From Candidatus Zhuqueibacterota bacterium (GTDB lineage: Bacteria > Zhuqueibacterota > Zhuqueibacteria > Zhuqueibacterales > Zhuqueibacteraceae): a stretch of DNA of 64,000 bases. Where the stretch lies: NCBI GenBank assembly GCA_022616415.1, contig JAKEEU010000031.1:124001-188000 (forward strand). Direction: 5' to 3'. Positions within the stretch are counted from its first letter, which is position 1, and the number at the start of each line of letters is the position of its first letter. The notes below the pieces were generated by a model that saw only the letters and a program-made list of their open reading frames with translations, ran no database searches and had not been told where the DNA came from. The position numbers and the translations under genes were made by a program. Of this stretch, positions 25,106 through 34,330 are shown one piece after another.

Positions 25106-27340
25106 ATGAACTACCTCGACTTTGAAATTGAAATCAGCCCCGGAACGGCACGCGAATATCCCGTGGCGATTGTGCGCTCACCGGCGGGCGAAGCACGTGA
25201 GACGATGAAGTTCCCGTTCGATGAGCTGGCGCTGAAAGATCGTTTGCAGAATTTGCAGATCGCCTTGTTGCGTTCCGGCGGTAAACGCCGCTCTTTTCTC
25301 TCGCCGGAAGAGCAGATGGTGCAGGAGTTCGGCCAGGCGTTGTTCAATTCGCTGCTTGTCGGCGAATTGCGCAGCCGTTACGATGTGAGCCAGCGCGAAG
25401 CCGCGCAAAAAGGTTTGGGCTTGCGCTTCAAACTGCGCATTCAATCTCCGGAATTGGCGGCGCTGCCGTGGGAATTTTTGTATGACGCGCGCCAGGCCGA
25501 ATACGTCTGCCTCTCGCGCAGCACGCCGGTCGTGCGTTACCTCGAATTGCCGCAAATCATCCAACCCTTAGCTGTGACTCCGCCGCTCCGCATTCTCAGC
25601 ATGATGGTCAGCCCGAGCGATCTCCAACCGCTGGATTTAGACAACGAAAAACACCGCGTGGAAGAGGCCACAAAGGATTTGCAAACGAAGGGTCTCGTGG
25701 AATTGACCTGGCTGGAAGGAAAGACGTGGCGGGATTTGCAAAAGGCGATGCGCGCCGGGCCGTGGCATATTTTTCATTTCATCGGCCACGGCGCGTTTGA
25801 TCGCAACGCCGGCGAAGGCTTGATTTTCCTCGAAGATGAAGAGGGCGCTTCCCATCGTCTCACCGCCACGCAACTGGGCCGCTTGCTCGCCGATCATCCT
25901 TCGTTGCGATTGGCGCTGCTGAATGCCTGCGAAGGCGCGCGTGGCAACGAACGCGATATTTTCTCCAGCACCGGCTCGATTCTAGTGCGTCGCGGCCTCC
26001 CCGCGGTGCTGGCGATGCAATATGAAATTACCGACCGCGCTGCCGTAGAATTTAGCCGCTCGTTTTATGAAGCATTGGCCGAGAACATGCCGGTGGACGC
26101 CGCTGTGGTGGAAGCCCGCAAAGCCATCAGCCTCGCCGTAAATAACACCGTGGAATGGGGCACGCCGGTGCTTTACATGCGTGCGCAAGATGGGAAAGTT
26201 TTTGATATGGAGAGCGCCAAAGTTGCTGCGCCGCGCCTCCCCAAGCTGCCCCCGGTTCCAAAAGAAACTGAAGAAGAAAAACTGTACGCGAAGTTTAAAA
26301 ATGAAGGCGATGCGTTATTTGGCCAAGGCAAATATATTGAAGCCAAGCTCAAATATGCCAACGCGCTGGCCCAAAAACCGGATGATTCGTATATCGACGA
26401 GAGGATAAATCTCTGCAACCAAAAAATGGCGGAGCAAAAGGCCGAAGCAGAGCGGGCAAAGCTCTACGCCAAATACAAAGACGAAGGCGATGACTTTTTT
26501 GAACAAGGCGAATATGAGCAAGCCAAAAGTTTGTACGAGCAGGCGCGCTCGCAAAAGCCTGACGATCAATACGTAACCAAACGCATTCAGGCCTGTGATA
26601 AGTTGATCGTTAAGTTGCCGACGGATATGGTGCTCATCCCCGCCGGGTCTTTCATGATGGGCAGCGATGATATGGGCAGCGATGATTATGATAGTGAAAA
26701 GCCGGTGCATCAAGTTTATATAGATGACTTTTATATGGACAAGTACGAAGTGACCGTGGCGCAATATCAAAAGTTCCTCAATGCAAATCCCAAGCAGAGC
26801 AAGCCGGATCATTGGGACGAACAATTGCAAAATTCTAACCGGCCGGTGGTTTATGTAAGCTGGAATGATGCCGTGACCTATTGCGAGTGGTTGAGTAAAC
26901 AGCGGGGAAAACGTGTGCGCTTGCCAACCGAGGCCGAATGGGAATATGCCGCGCGCGGTGGACTGAGTGGCAAAAAGTATCCGTGGGGCGATGAAATTTC
27001 ACAATCACTGGCGAATTACAACAATCCATGGAATGCTGAATGGTCACAAGGCGCAGGCAAATATTTGCGCGAGGTCGGAAGTTATGCTAAAAACGGATAT
27101 GGCCTCTACGATATGGCCGGTAACGTGTGGGAATGGTGTGAAGATTGGTATGACGAGAATTATTATAAAAATAGCCCGTCGCGTAATCCCAAAGGGCCAA
27201 CGAGCGGTAAATCTCGGGTGTTGCGCGGCGGGTCGTGGTACAATTATCCGCAGTATGTGCGCTGCGCCTTCCGCGGCGACTTCGGGCCGACGGACCGCGA
27301 CGTTAATGTTGGTTTTCGTTGTGCCCAGGACGTTCGTTAA
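25106..27340 (+). CDS. DGR target protein: CHAT protease - TPR-like linker - FGE/C-type-lectin variable domain
   Basis: A 744-residue protein in three parts. The CHAT (caspase-like) domain has catalytic His228 in FHFIGHGAF and Cys275 in LLNACEGA. Helical TPR-like repeats at about 391-500 carry two similar units (KFKNEGDALFGQGKYIEAK and KYKDEGDDFFEQGEYEQAK). The C-terminal formylglycine-enzyme/sulfatase-modifying fold starts at about 505 (DMVLIPAGSFMMGS) and includes WEYAARG and GNVWEWCEDW. Its last 40 residues are the DGR variable repeat (VR). Avd and a DGR reverse transcriptase follow directly. CHAT domains are Cys proteases in bacterial conflict systems; a diversified recognition face fused to one suggests a sensor-effector. 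The protein is predicted cytoplasmic with no signal peptide. Confidence 0.95.
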   Translation: MNYLDFEIEISPGTAREYPVAIVRSPAGEARETMKFPFDELALKDRLQNLQIALLRSGGKRRSFLSPEEQMVQEFGQALFNSLLVGELRSRYDVSQREAAQKGLGLRFKLRIQSPELAALPWEFLYDARQAEYVCLSRSTPVVRYLELPQIIQPLAVTPPLRILSMMVSPSDLQPLDLDNEKHRVEEATKDLQTKGLVELTWLEGKTWRDLQKAMRAGPWHIFHFIGHGAFDRNAGEGLIFLEDEEGASHRLTATQLGRLLADHPSLRLALLNACEGARGNERDIFSSTGSILVRRGLPAVLAMQYEITDRAAVEFSRSFYEALAENMPVDAAVVEARKAISLAVNNTVEWGTPVLYMRAQDGKVFDMESAKVAAPRLPKLPPVPKETEEEKLYAKFKNEGDALFGQGKYIEAKLKYANALAQKPDDSYIDERINLCNQKMAEQKAEAERAKLYAKYKDEGDDFFEQGEYEQAKSLYEQARSQKPDDQYVTKRIQACDKLIVKLPTDMVLIPAGSFMMGSDDMGSDDYDSEKPVHQVYIDDFYMDKYEVTVAQYQKFLNANPKQSKPDHWDEQLQNSNRPVVYVSWNDAVTYCEWLSKQRGKRVRLPTEAEWEYAARGGLSGKKYPWGDEISQSLANYNNPWNAEWSQGAGKYLREVGSYAKNGYGLYDMAGNVWEWCEDWYDENYYKNSPSRNPKGPTSGKSRVLRGGSWYNYPQYVRCAFRGDFGPTDRDVNVGFRCAQDVR
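27213..27332 (+). repeat. Variable repeat (VR) of the DGR
   Basis: A 120-bp segment at the 3' end of the target gene, matching the template repeat at 28934-29053 with 18 substitutions. All 18 fall at template adenines (10 A-to-G, 8 A-to-T); none of the 88 non-adenine positions differ. At codons 712-733 of the target, 10 of the 12 template Asn codons are changed, giving Tyr712, Tyr714, Tyr717, Phe722, Gly724, Asp725, Phe726, Asp730, Asp732 and Val733; a Glu codon also became Gly727. The invariant 3' end TTGGTTTTCGTTGTGCCC is the likely mutagenic-homology start. Confidence 0.95.
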
Positions 27341-27397
27341 ACTTTTTTTCTCTTTAACCTTTTTACGCTTTTATGCTTTTAAAGCTTTTACCCTTTT

Positions 27398-27418
27398 GGC
27401 GCGAGCGCAGCGAGCGCC
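27398..27418. other. Hairpin 65 bp downstream of VR
   Basis: GGCGC (27398-27402) can pair with GCGCC (27414-27418), with GC-rich inner sequence, in an otherwise T-rich spacer before avd. Many DGRs carry a hairpin just after VR that helps retrohoming. This one is further away and weaker than the well-studied examples. Confidence 0.35.
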
Positions 27419-27436
27419 TCGAAATTTTTTTGGAAA

Positions 27437-27796
27437 ATGACTATGCCGCAATATGAAGACGTTCTCACTTTGACGTATGATTTTTTAAAGTATCTGGTGC
27501 CGCAATTGGCGAAGTATCCGCGCGACCAAAAGTTTTTGCTGGCCGACCGCATGCAAACGCTAACGCATGATATTTTAGACGATTTTATCGTCGCCTATTA
27601 CACCAAGGACAAGCCCGAAAAGATCGCCCGGCTCAAGCCGGTCAATGTGAAATTAGAACGCTTGCGTTTTTCGGTACGTTTGAGCCACGATTTGAAATTG
27701 CTTAGCAATCAACACTACGGCGTGATTGCAACGAAGATCAACGAGATCGGCGGCTCGCTAGGCAATTGGCTCAAGTATTTGGATGGGAAAAAATGA
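27437..27796 (+). CDS. avd: DGR accessory variability determinant (Avd)
   Basis: A 119-residue basic four-helix protein of the Avd type (23S rRNA-intervening-sequence-like fold), with [21 protein letters not shown] and an end [11 protein letters not shown]. Avd forms a pentamer that binds the reverse transcriptase and template RNA and is required for mutagenic homing. ATG 27437 and 27443 are both possible starts. Its stop overlaps the RT start by 4 bp (ATGA), so the two are coupled. Confidence 0.92.
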   Translation: MTMPQYEDVLTLTYDFLKYLVPQLAKYPRDQKFLLADRMQTLTHDILDDFIVAYYTKDKPEKIARLKPVNVKLERLRFSVRLSHDLKLLSNQHYGVIATKINEIGGSLGNWLKYLDGKK

Positions 27797-28851
27797 AGAC
27801 ACATGCCGATCTTTACGAGGTGATCTGCTCGTTTGAAAATCTGCTCGACGCCGCAGAAAAGGCGCAAAAAGGCAAGCGCCGGCAAAACAATGTCTGCCGT
27901 TTCAATATCAATCTCGAAAACGAGTTGATCATGCTGCGGCGCGAGCTGTTGGAAAAAACCTATCAGCCCGGTGGCTATCACGAGTTTCTCATTTATGAGC
28001 CGAAAAAGCGCACGATCTCGGCCGCGCCGTATCGGGATCGCGTCGTGCATCATGCTCTGTGCAACGTCGTCGCGCCGCTCTTCGAGAGGACCTTCATCTT
28101 CGACAGCTACGCCAATCGCCTCGGCAAAGGCACGCACAAAGCGATTTTGCGGTATCGCGATTTTTCCCGGAAAAACAAATATGCGCTCAAATGCGACGTC
28201 AAAAAATATTTTCCTTCGATTGATCATGAAATTTTAAAAGCGGAAATTCGCCGCACCATCGCCTGTCCGGATACGCTGTGGCTGATCGACCGCATCATCG
28301 ACGGCAGCAACGAGCAAGAGCCGGTGCTGTACTATTTTCCCGGCGACGATTTATTCACGCCTGCCGCGCGCCGCAAGGGTTTGCCCATAGGTAATTTAAC
28401 CAGCCAGTTTTTTGCCAATGTCTATCTTAACCACCTCGATCATTTCATCAAAGAAGTTTTGCGCTGTCCGTTCTATCTCAGGTATGTTGATGATTCCGTT
28501 GTGCTGGGCAACGACAAAAACTGGTTGCAAGAAGTCAAACGGGAAATGGAAAAATATTTGGTAAGCTTGCGGTTACGGCTGCACGAAAATAAATGCCAAA
28601 TCCGTCGCGTCGAAGACGGCGTTACTTTCCTGGGTTTTCGCGTGTTTCCGCATTTTTTGTTGTTGCAACGTGATAACGTCGTGCGCGCACGGCGGCGATT
28701 GCGCCGATTGCAGGCGCTATATGCGGCGAAAAGAATTTCTTTTCCGGAAGCCACCCGCGCCATCCATGGTTGGTTGGGCCACGCCGGTTTCGGCGATACC
28801 TATCGTCTGCGGGAAAGATTATTTGAAGAATATCCTTTGCAACGTTCGTAG
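27793..28851 (+). CDS. DGR-type reverse transcriptase
   Basis: A 352-residue reverse transcriptase. The DGR-specific motif IGNLTSQ is at residues 199-205, replacing the QGxxxSP of group II intron RTs. The catalytic YVDD is at 231-234, the first catalytic Asp at 135 (KCDVKKYF), and the thumb motif [11 protein letters not shown] follows. It copies the template RNA with errors opposite adenines. I chose ATG 27793, overlapping the Avd stop; the frame is open from 27766 but lacks a ribosome site. The template lies just downstream, the common arrangement. Confidence 0.96.
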   Translation: MKTHADLYEVICSFENLLDAAEKAQKGKRRQNNVCRFNINLENELIMLRRELLEKTYQPGGYHEFLIYEPKKRTISAAPYRDRVVHHALCNVVAPLFERTFIFDSYANRLGKGTHKAILRYRDFSRKNKYALKCDVKKYFPSIDHEILKAEIRRTIACPDTLWLIDRIIDGSNEQEPVLYYFPGDDLFTPAARRKGLPIGNLTSQFFANVYLNHLDHFIKEVLRCPFYLRYVDDSVVLGNDKNWLQEVKREMEKYLVSLRLRLHENKCQIRRVEDGVTFLGFRVFPHFLLLQRDNVVRARRRLRRLQALYAAKRISFPEATRAIHGWLGHAGFGDTYRLRERLFEEYPLQRS

Positions 28852-28854
28852 TTG

Positions 28855-28868
28855 CCCCTTCAGGGGCT
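28855..28868. other. Small hairpin at the 5' side of the template RNA
   Basis: GCCCC-TTCA-GGGGC follows the RT stop codon. A related sequence, TTCAGGGGCG, forms part of the longer hairpin after the template (29164-29205). The two may bracket the structured template RNA. Confidence 0.4.
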
Positions 28869-28933
28869 TGCTTGGGAGATCAAGCACCGGCACCTGAAGG
28901 CGCGACTACAAACGCGTCGGTGCGAACTCAAAC

Positions 28934-29053
28934 CTCGGGTGTTGCGCGGCGGGTCGTGGAACAATAATCCACAGAATGTGCGCTGCGCCAACCGCAACAA
29001 CAACGAGCCAACGAACCGCAACAATAATGTTGGTTTTCGTTGTGCCCAAGACG
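28934..29053 (+). repeat. Template repeat (TR) of the DGR
   Basis: A 120-bp segment of which the VR is a mutated copy. In the VR reading frame it carries 12 Asn codons (AAC or AAT), the classic choice that lets adenine mutagenesis reach many residues without stops. The short frame that crosses the TR is not a real gene. The TR RNA probably begins in the 3' end of the RT gene or just after it and runs through the hairpins at 29131-29205. Confidence 0.95.
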
Positions 29054-29130
29054 CTGGAAACCAGGATGCCGGAGTTCAGTTGTTTACGGACAACTGGAGC
29101 GTGCATGCCACCGTCCAGAGTTCGTTCCGA

Positions 29131-29205
29131 TCTCGCCGCGCGGCGAGATAAACAAATAAACCCGTTCAGGGGCGGGAAGTAGCGCGTCGAACCTCGCCCC
29201 TGAAC
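29131..29205 (+). other. Palindrome and strong hairpin ending the template-RNA region
   Basis: TCTCGCCGCGCGGCGAGA (29131-29148) is a perfect 18-bp palindrome. GTTCAGGGGCG (29164-29174) pairs perfectly with CGCCCCTGAAC (29195-29205) over 11 bp. They sit 78-152 bp after the template repeat. A role in folding, protecting or ending the template RNA is plausible; there is only a weak T run. Confidence 0.6.
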
Positions 29206-29228
29206 ATTTCTTGGAAAAGCCACAGATC

Positions 29229-29891
29229 ATGCAGAATTCGCTCCGAATGCCTTTGGGATTTAAACGTATGCAGGTTATAAACTTTTTTGTCGTTTGTTTG
29301 GCTCTGTTATATGGCTTCCGTGATGCTTCTTCACAGCCGGACAAGATCAAACATCTTGACCGCAAGATTGCCACCGTCTCGCAATGGGGTGGCACGCCGG
29401 CAAAAGATACCTCGCGCGTACAAGAAATAAAATTCATCACCCTGCATCATGGGGGAGAAGAATTCAAGCAAGATAAAGATTTTGCAACGTATTTGATCAA
29501 CTTGCAGAGTTGGTCACGGAGTGAGAAGAAATGGATCGACATTCCTTATCATTATCTGATCGATTTCGAGGGAAAAATCTACGAAGGCCGCGATATCCAT
29601 TATCCCGGAGATACGAACACGGCTTATGATCCCACCGGCCATGCGCTGGTTTGTTTGCCGGGAAACTACGAAATCCAGCAGCCGAATGATAAACAGCTTC
29701 GCGCCGTCATCGACGTTTTCGTTTGGCTGTGTTGGAAATATGAATTGTTGCCGGAGGTCATCAAGGGGCACAAAGATGTAGCAGAGGGAACAGTTTGCCC
29801 GGGCAAAAATTTGTATGCCTACTTTGAGAATGGTTTTATCAAAAAGGAAGTGGCGCGGCAGCTCAAGGAGCTGCTCAAGATAAAAGATTGA
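29229..29891 (+). CDS. Exported N-acetylmuramoyl-L-alanine amidase (PGRP type)
   Basis: A 220-residue protein with a signal segment (VINFFVVCLALLYGFRDASS) and an amidase_2/PGRP domain. Zinc ligands fit FITLHHGG, IKGHKDV and the Cys of EGTVCPG. PYHYLIDFEGKIYEGRD and GHALVCLPGNYE are family motifs. It would cleave between MurNAc and the stem peptide in the periplasm. I took ATG 29229; TTG 29211 and ATG 29268 are alternatives. It follows the DGR in the same direction, but a functional link is not shown. Confidence 0.85.
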   Translation: MQNSLRMPLGFKRMQVINFFVVCLALLYGFRDASSQPDKIKHLDRKIATVSQWGGTPAKDTSRVQEIKFITLHHGGEEFKQDKDFATYLINLQSWSRSEKKWIDIPYHYLIDFEGKIYEGRDIHYPGDTNTAYDPTGHALVCLPGNYEIQQPNDKQLRAVIDVFVWLCWKYELLPEVIKGHKDVAEGTVCPGKNLYAYFENGFIKKEVARQLKELLKIKD

Positions 29892-29945
29892 GAAAAAATG
29901 AGCGAACTAGTGCTCTATAAACATGGCACCTCTCATGGGGTTAAA

Positions 29946-30806
29946 TTATGGCCTGATCGCCAAGCCGCGCAAAAGTATTCCCCCGCCAATGTCGCCAATA
30001 TAAGTTGCCGCGCCTGAGAACAGATCGATTGTATATAACCCGGACCCACGATTTCCAGCCACTGTCAATGCCGCGTAAGCGGTGCTATCTTTGCCGGCAA
30101 TGTCAAAACCGACAAAATCAGAAATGACGACGCCCAGCGGGCCAACCGTGTACAACTGGCCGTTGTTGGGCGATGGTAAAATGACCAGGATGCCGAGATT
30201 GGAATCAATGGCATACAAAGTAGTCGAGCGCGCTGCCACGACGCTGTTGGTGTAAGCGGTGCCGACGATGTAGGCATTGAATGCCGCATTGATGTCAGGA
30301 GCGGCGTATGCAAGCGTGGAATCCCTGTTGCTCACGACGCCGGTATCCGGATCCAAACGCAAATCCTGTTTCGCATTGCTGTGCAGACGAATGCGATCCG
30401 GCACCGGATTGAAATCGAAGCCGAAAGAGGTTCCGAAGATGGCGGGGAAGAAGCTGGTTGTTCCCATCGATATGGTTCCGCCGGAGAGCGTGTCGATGAC
30501 GTAAATGCGATTGGAACTGCCCAGCCCGTAAAGCCGGCGATCGGTTGCACGGAAGTCGATGCCCAAAATGGTTTCGCCGTCATACAGGCCGGAGATGGCG
30601 AAGGTGTTGGTAATCGTCTCCGGACTCTGGCTGCCAAAGCGCACGAGATTGTTCGCGATGTCGACGCCGTAAAGCGGACGGCCTTGCACGGCCGGCAGCG
30701 TAACCATTCTGGTTTGGCAGGCCGGCAAAATCATCCCGAGCAAAAACAAAATCAATGCCGAGGTTACAAGCAAACTCGACTTCGTACCAAATTTTATGAG
30801 TTTCAT
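29946..30806 (-). CDS. DUF4394 lipoprotein (beta-propeller-like)
   Basis: A 286-residue protein with a lipoprotein signal (LFLLGMILPAC). The body matches DUF4394: GRPLYGVDIANNLVRFG, FGFDFNPVPDRIRLHS, DRRLYGLGSSNRIYVID. These proteins are predicted exported propellers of unknown role. Isolated minus-strand gene, convergent with the amidase. Confidence 0.85.
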   Translation of the reverse strand: MKLIKFGTKSSLLVTSALILFLLGMILPACQTRMVTLPAVQGRPLYGVDIANNLVRFGSQSPETITNTFAISGLYDGETILGIDFRATDRRLYGLGSSNRIYVIDTLSGGTISMGTTSFFPAIFGTSFGFDFNPVPDRIRLHSNAKQDLRLDPDTGVVSNRDSTLAYAAPDINAAFNAYIVGTAYTNSVVAARSTTLYAIDSNLGILVILPSPNNGQLYTVGPLGVVISDFVGFDIAGKDSTAYAALTVAGNRGSGLYTIDLFSGAATYIGDIGGGILLRGLAIRP

Positions 30807-30843
30807 AGGCCACTGAAAAAGTAAAATAAGATAAAAGATTTTT

Positions 30844-30918
30844 GTAAGCGGATTGAGCAGATAAAACGGATTTAAAGAGTTGGTTTAGCCAGAATCATTA
30901 GCCGCTTAATCCGCTTAC
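30844..30918. repeat. 11-bp inverted repeat, 53-bp spacer
   Basis: GTAAGCGGATT (30844-30854) is complementary to AATCCGCTTAC (30908-30918), a member of the window's dispersed palindromes. The 30807-31211 gap between the divergent DUF4394 and M28 genes otherwise shows no gene; promoters for both must lie here but none is clear. Confidence 0.55.
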
Positions 30919-31211
30919 AGTATTAGTTTTGACCGCAGTGTGTGCGGAATAGCTGAAAATTTTTTAATTTAAGAAGAATATGCAAAATCGAAGCCAAATT
31001 TTTTGCGCATGATTGCCGATGCTGATGCGGAAAAATTGGTCATGAGCGCCGACAAATTGGTAAGTGAAATACAGGAATGAGAGAGGTGGAAGCCAAGCGC
31101 GTTTGAACTTTTGCGGCGGATTTTGAGATTTTTCTTGCTTTTTGAATGATTTTTGGGGAAATTCAAAGGCGCTAAAAATGACAACTCCGTAATTTTAGGA
31201 AAGAGGAAAAC

Positions 31212-33530
31212 ATGCGCCATCTGATTATCGTCGCGCTCGGTTTGACGAGCTTGCTCCCGACGCGTGCCGCCGCTCAAAACGTGCGGTTTGAGGCGGACAG
31301 CGCTTATACTTATTTAGAGCATCTTTGCGTGAAAATCGGCCCGCGGCCGATGGGCTCGGCCAATGAGCGTGCCGCGTTGCAATGGACGGTTGAACAATTT
31401 CGCCGTTTTGGCGCGGATACCGTTTACGTCATGCCCGTTCCGGAAGCCAATGGAACAGTGAATACCAACAGCGGGGTGGCGATTGGCATCATGCACGGCT
31501 CTACCGATAGCACCATCGTTATTGGCGGCCACATCGACTCGTCCGGCCGGGAAATTCCCGGCGCCAATGACGACGGTTCCGGCACTGCGTGCATGATCGA
31601 GTCGGCGCGGATTTGGAGCCAGCGCCCTCGCCGTTTTACGCTGCTCTTTGCCGCGTTTGGCGGTGAGGAAAGCGGCCTGGTGGGATCGGAATATTTTGTC
31701 GATCATTATGCGGCGCTCGACAAAGTCAAACTGATGCTGCAAATCGACATGGCCGGCAGCACCGAGTCACTCATTCCATTTCTTGAAGCGAGCAGCACGC
31801 ACCAAGCGCCGGCCTGGCTGGTCGAAGACGCTTATGCGATCGACCGCGTGCTCGGATACAACAGCCTGGATTATCCCACCCACTTTTTCTCGGTGAATTT
31901 TGCTTTCCCCGGAGGCGGGGCCGGCTCGGATCATGAGCCGTTCCTCGAAAAAAACATTCCGGCGATTGATTTCACTGCCGGCGTCAATACTTCGCCAATC
32001 CACACACAGCGGGATGCGATGGAGCTTATCCCCAAGCCCATGCTGGCGCGCAGTGGGCTTTTGGTGGATGGGCTGTTGACGAAATATCAGGAACGAGGCA
32101 TCCCGGCGCCGAAAAAGGGAAATTATATGCTCTGGGAAGCTTTCGGTGGACGGCTGTACATTCCTTATTGGTTTCTGGTGGCGACAGATGTGCTGGCGCT
32201 TTTGCTCGGTGGCTTGGCTTTTTTTCGCAGCCGCCGCATGCGCCTGCAAATCGAAAAAAGCCAGCGAGTAAAATTCTCCGGCTTCAAGCTCTTTTTTATT
32301 ATGCTTCTGATCGCTATTTCTGTGCAGCTTGGTGAGGCGTTGATGCAATTTATAAAAGGATTGCGCTACCCGTGGTTGGTGCCATTAAGCCATTACTTGT
32401 GGTTTGCTGTCTTGTGGGCGGTGGCAGGAGTTTGGCTTGGCTCCCAGTTCACGCGGTTTTGGCGGTTTAGTCCCGACCCGTATGTCTATGCCAAAAGGGC
32501 CGCGATTTTTCTCTTCATCTTAACTATTTTGCTCGGGCTTTCCAGCGCACGTCTGGCGTTGTATCCGGCGCTCTCGCTCATCGCCTTGAGTCTGGCGGTA
32601 TTTGTGCCGAATGCCTGGCTCAAATTGGGCGCAACGGTGGTAGCATTTATCCCAATGTGGCGCTTGATGTTTTTTGAGATGTTTTCTCTGGGCGCGCGTT
32701 CTTTGACCGGAGCGGGACTGGGAATCAATAGTTTTCTCGAAGCATTTTTGTTTAGCGCGGTGCTCACAATATTAATGTTATTTTGGTTTTTGCCAATTCT
32801 CTATTTGGTGGGTTATGCTTTCGCCAGCGCGCATTCAATTTTGAATCTGCTCAAACCCTTTCGCAGCCTCGCGGCAGGCTTTGTGATCTTGCTGGCCATT
32901 GTTGGCTATGGCGGCTATTTGTACGCGCTGCCGGCTTATGATGAAACTTGGCGCGCCGCGCTGCACGTTAACGCCGAATACGAATTGCCGAAAGGCGAGA
33001 GCAAGCTGCATTTAATCGGCAACGAGTATTTTCGCCGGGTTGATCTAACCGCCGATACGCTGCAACGCCATTACGACGAACGCATCCACGAAGATGAGAT
33101 TCCGCTTCGATTCGAGGCGGATTGGCTAAAATTTTCCGGAGTGGATTCGCTGGCACCGGGGGAGAGGGATACGGTATTTGCCAACTGGCAGATTGTCAGC
33201 TCACGGCCATGGTTTCAAGTCTCGCTGAAGCTTCAGGTCGATACCTTGGAAATTCAGGACATCCAAACGCGCCTCAAATACAAGCATAATAGTAGCGATC
33301 TGACTTTTTCCTGGTACGCCGAGCCGCCGGAAACTTTGCAAGTCGCCGCGCGGTTCACGATTTCCAAAGGCGCTAAAGTCATCCGCAAGATTGAAGCGCA
33401 ATATCCGGAAATGCCGGTCCCCGTCCGCGTAACCGCAGCGCTTGCCGACGTGGTCTACCGAACGAAAGTGACTTATCAAGACACGCTCGAGTTTCCGGCC
33501 AAGCCGCCGGCAAGCGGTGCAGTTTATTAA
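31212..33530 (+). CDS. M28 family metallopeptidase with multi-pass membrane region
   Basis: A 772-residue protein. A signal peptide is followed by an M28 zinc peptidase domain, with His107 (GGHIDSSG), Asp120 (GANDDGSG), catalytic Glu152 and Glu153 (GGEESGLVGS), QIDMAG and a final His in PIHTQRD. After about residue 310 come several membrane helices, then a C-terminal beta-rich domain. M28 with a membrane half is seen in Bacteroidetes-like exported peptidases and ER-type relatives. GAGGAAAAC precedes the ATG. Confidence 0.9.
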   Translation: MRHLIIVALGLTSLLPTRAAAQNVRFEADSAYTYLEHLCVKIGPRPMGSANERAALQWTVEQFRRFGADTVYVMPVPEANGTVNTNSGVAIGIMHGSTDSTIVIGGHIDSSGREIPGANDDGSGTACMIESARIWSQRPRRFTLLFAAFGGEESGLVGSEYFVDHYAALDKVKLMLQIDMAGSTESLIPFLEASSTHQAPAWLVEDAYAIDRVLGYNSLDYPTHFFSVNFAFPGGGAGSDHEPFLEKNIPAIDFTAGVNTSPIHTQRDAMELIPKPMLARSGLLVDGLLTKYQERGIPAPKKGNYMLWEAFGGRLYIPYWFLVATDVLALLLGGLAFFRSRRMRLQIEKSQRVKFSGFKLFFIMLLIAISVQLGEALMQFIKGLRYPWLVPLSHYLWFAVLWAVAGVWLGSQFTRFWRFSPDPYVYAKRAAIFLFILTILLGLSSARLALYPALSLIALSLAVFVPNAWLKLGATVVAFIPMWRLMFFEMFSLGARSLTGAGLGINSFLEAFLFSAVLTILMLFWFLPILYLVGYAFASAHSILNLLKPFRSLAAGFVILLAIVGYGGYLYALPAYDETWRAALHVNAEYELPKGESKLHLIGNEYFRRVDLTADTLQRHYDERIHEDEIPLRFEADWLKFSGVDSLAPGERDTVFANWQIVSSRPWFQVSLKLQVDTLEIQDIQTRLKYKHNSSDLTFSWYAEPPETLQVAARFTISKGAKVIRKIEAQYPEMPVPVRVTAALADVVYRTKVTYQDTLEFPAKPPASGAVY

Positions 33531-33597
33531 GTTCACTTATACGACCAAACTCAGAAAAAATTCTAAAAGTTTCATGCCCCCAACTGATTGATGAAAA

Positions 33598-33665
33598 CCA
33601 ACGGATAAAGGCGGCCAACGGATTAACAAAATTTTTCTTATCCGTTGGCCGCTTTTATCCGTTGG
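33598..33665. repeat. 68-bp palindrome of the ATCCGTTGG family (fullest copy)
   Basis: Arms of about 26 bp (33598-33623 and 33640-33665) are near-perfect inverted copies, each containing ATCCGTTGGCCGC with a second ATCCGTTGG. Related single copies occur at 44127-44152, 56159-56184 and 63261-63299. The 33531-33867 gap holds this element and no recognised gene. Confidence 0.8.
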
Positions 33666-33867
33666 GAAATTTTTTTAAAATTTAAGGCCGCCTCGAAGAG
33701 GCTGCGGTTTTCAGCTTGTCTGAAAATCTGGCGTATTCCGTTACAAGTGAAGCTTTTACAAAAAGACTTTATTCCACACGGATCAAAAACGCACACGGAA
33801 TTGTTAAATGCTTTTCTGTGTGAGTTTTTTATCCGTGTAGAATCTCTTGGGTTGTTGTTTATTTCCC

Positions 33868-34299
33868 TCACCTGTTAGCAAACCAGACCGTATACTCCCG
33901 CACGGGCCAATAATTGGGATCGCGTTTGGGTGTGACTTTTAAATCCGCCAGCGGCACCCAGCCTTCTTCTTTCCCTTGTTTGACGTGTGCCATTATGGCA
34001 TCGTGAAATTCATTATACCCGAACTCCAACACCATCATCTCTGAATCGATCGCAAATGGCTTGCTCTCATCCTCCTCCCTAAATGGGTCCGCATCCATGT
34101 CTTCTTCACGAATCACCGTAAATGGGAAAGTCAAATATTGCTTGAGCCACGTCCGCCAGTTGCGCTCATCCCATTGCTCCATTTTGCGCTCGAAAGCCTC
34201 ATCATTATAATCGTCATTTTCCAAATCACTGTCTTCATCGAAATCATCATCCCATGAGTGGTCATAATTTTTACTGCGGGGGTTGTCTTTTTCGTTCAT
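33868..34299 (-). CDS. CcbP-like acidic protein (cyanobacterial calcium-binding protein family)
   Basis: A 143-residue protein with a very acidic N-terminus (DDDFDEDSDLENDDYNDEAFE) and a C-terminal domain of the CcbP type: FPFTVIREEDMDADPF, then EGWVPLADLKV, ending DPNYWPVREYTVWFANR. Relatives in Anabaena bind calcium. An excellent ribosome site (GGAGGAAACA) precedes ATG 34299. Function here is unproven; the acidic N-terminus may be an added metal-binding tail. Confidence 0.72.
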   Translation of the reverse strand: MNEKDNPRSKNYDHSWDDDFDEDSDLENDDYNDEAFERKMEQWDERNWRTWLKQYLTFPFTVIREEDMDADPFREEDESKPFAIDSEMMVLEFGYNEFHDAIMAHVKQGKEEGWVPLADLKVTPKRDPNYWPVREYTVWFANR

Positions 34300-34330
34300 T
34301 GTTTCCTCCGTTCGGTTTTGTGGCTATGAA

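Noticed and set aside
28852-29151. A protein-coding gene across the template repeat
   Set aside because: Its only conserved part is the template repeat itself; the rest is unlike any protein and lacks a ribosome site.
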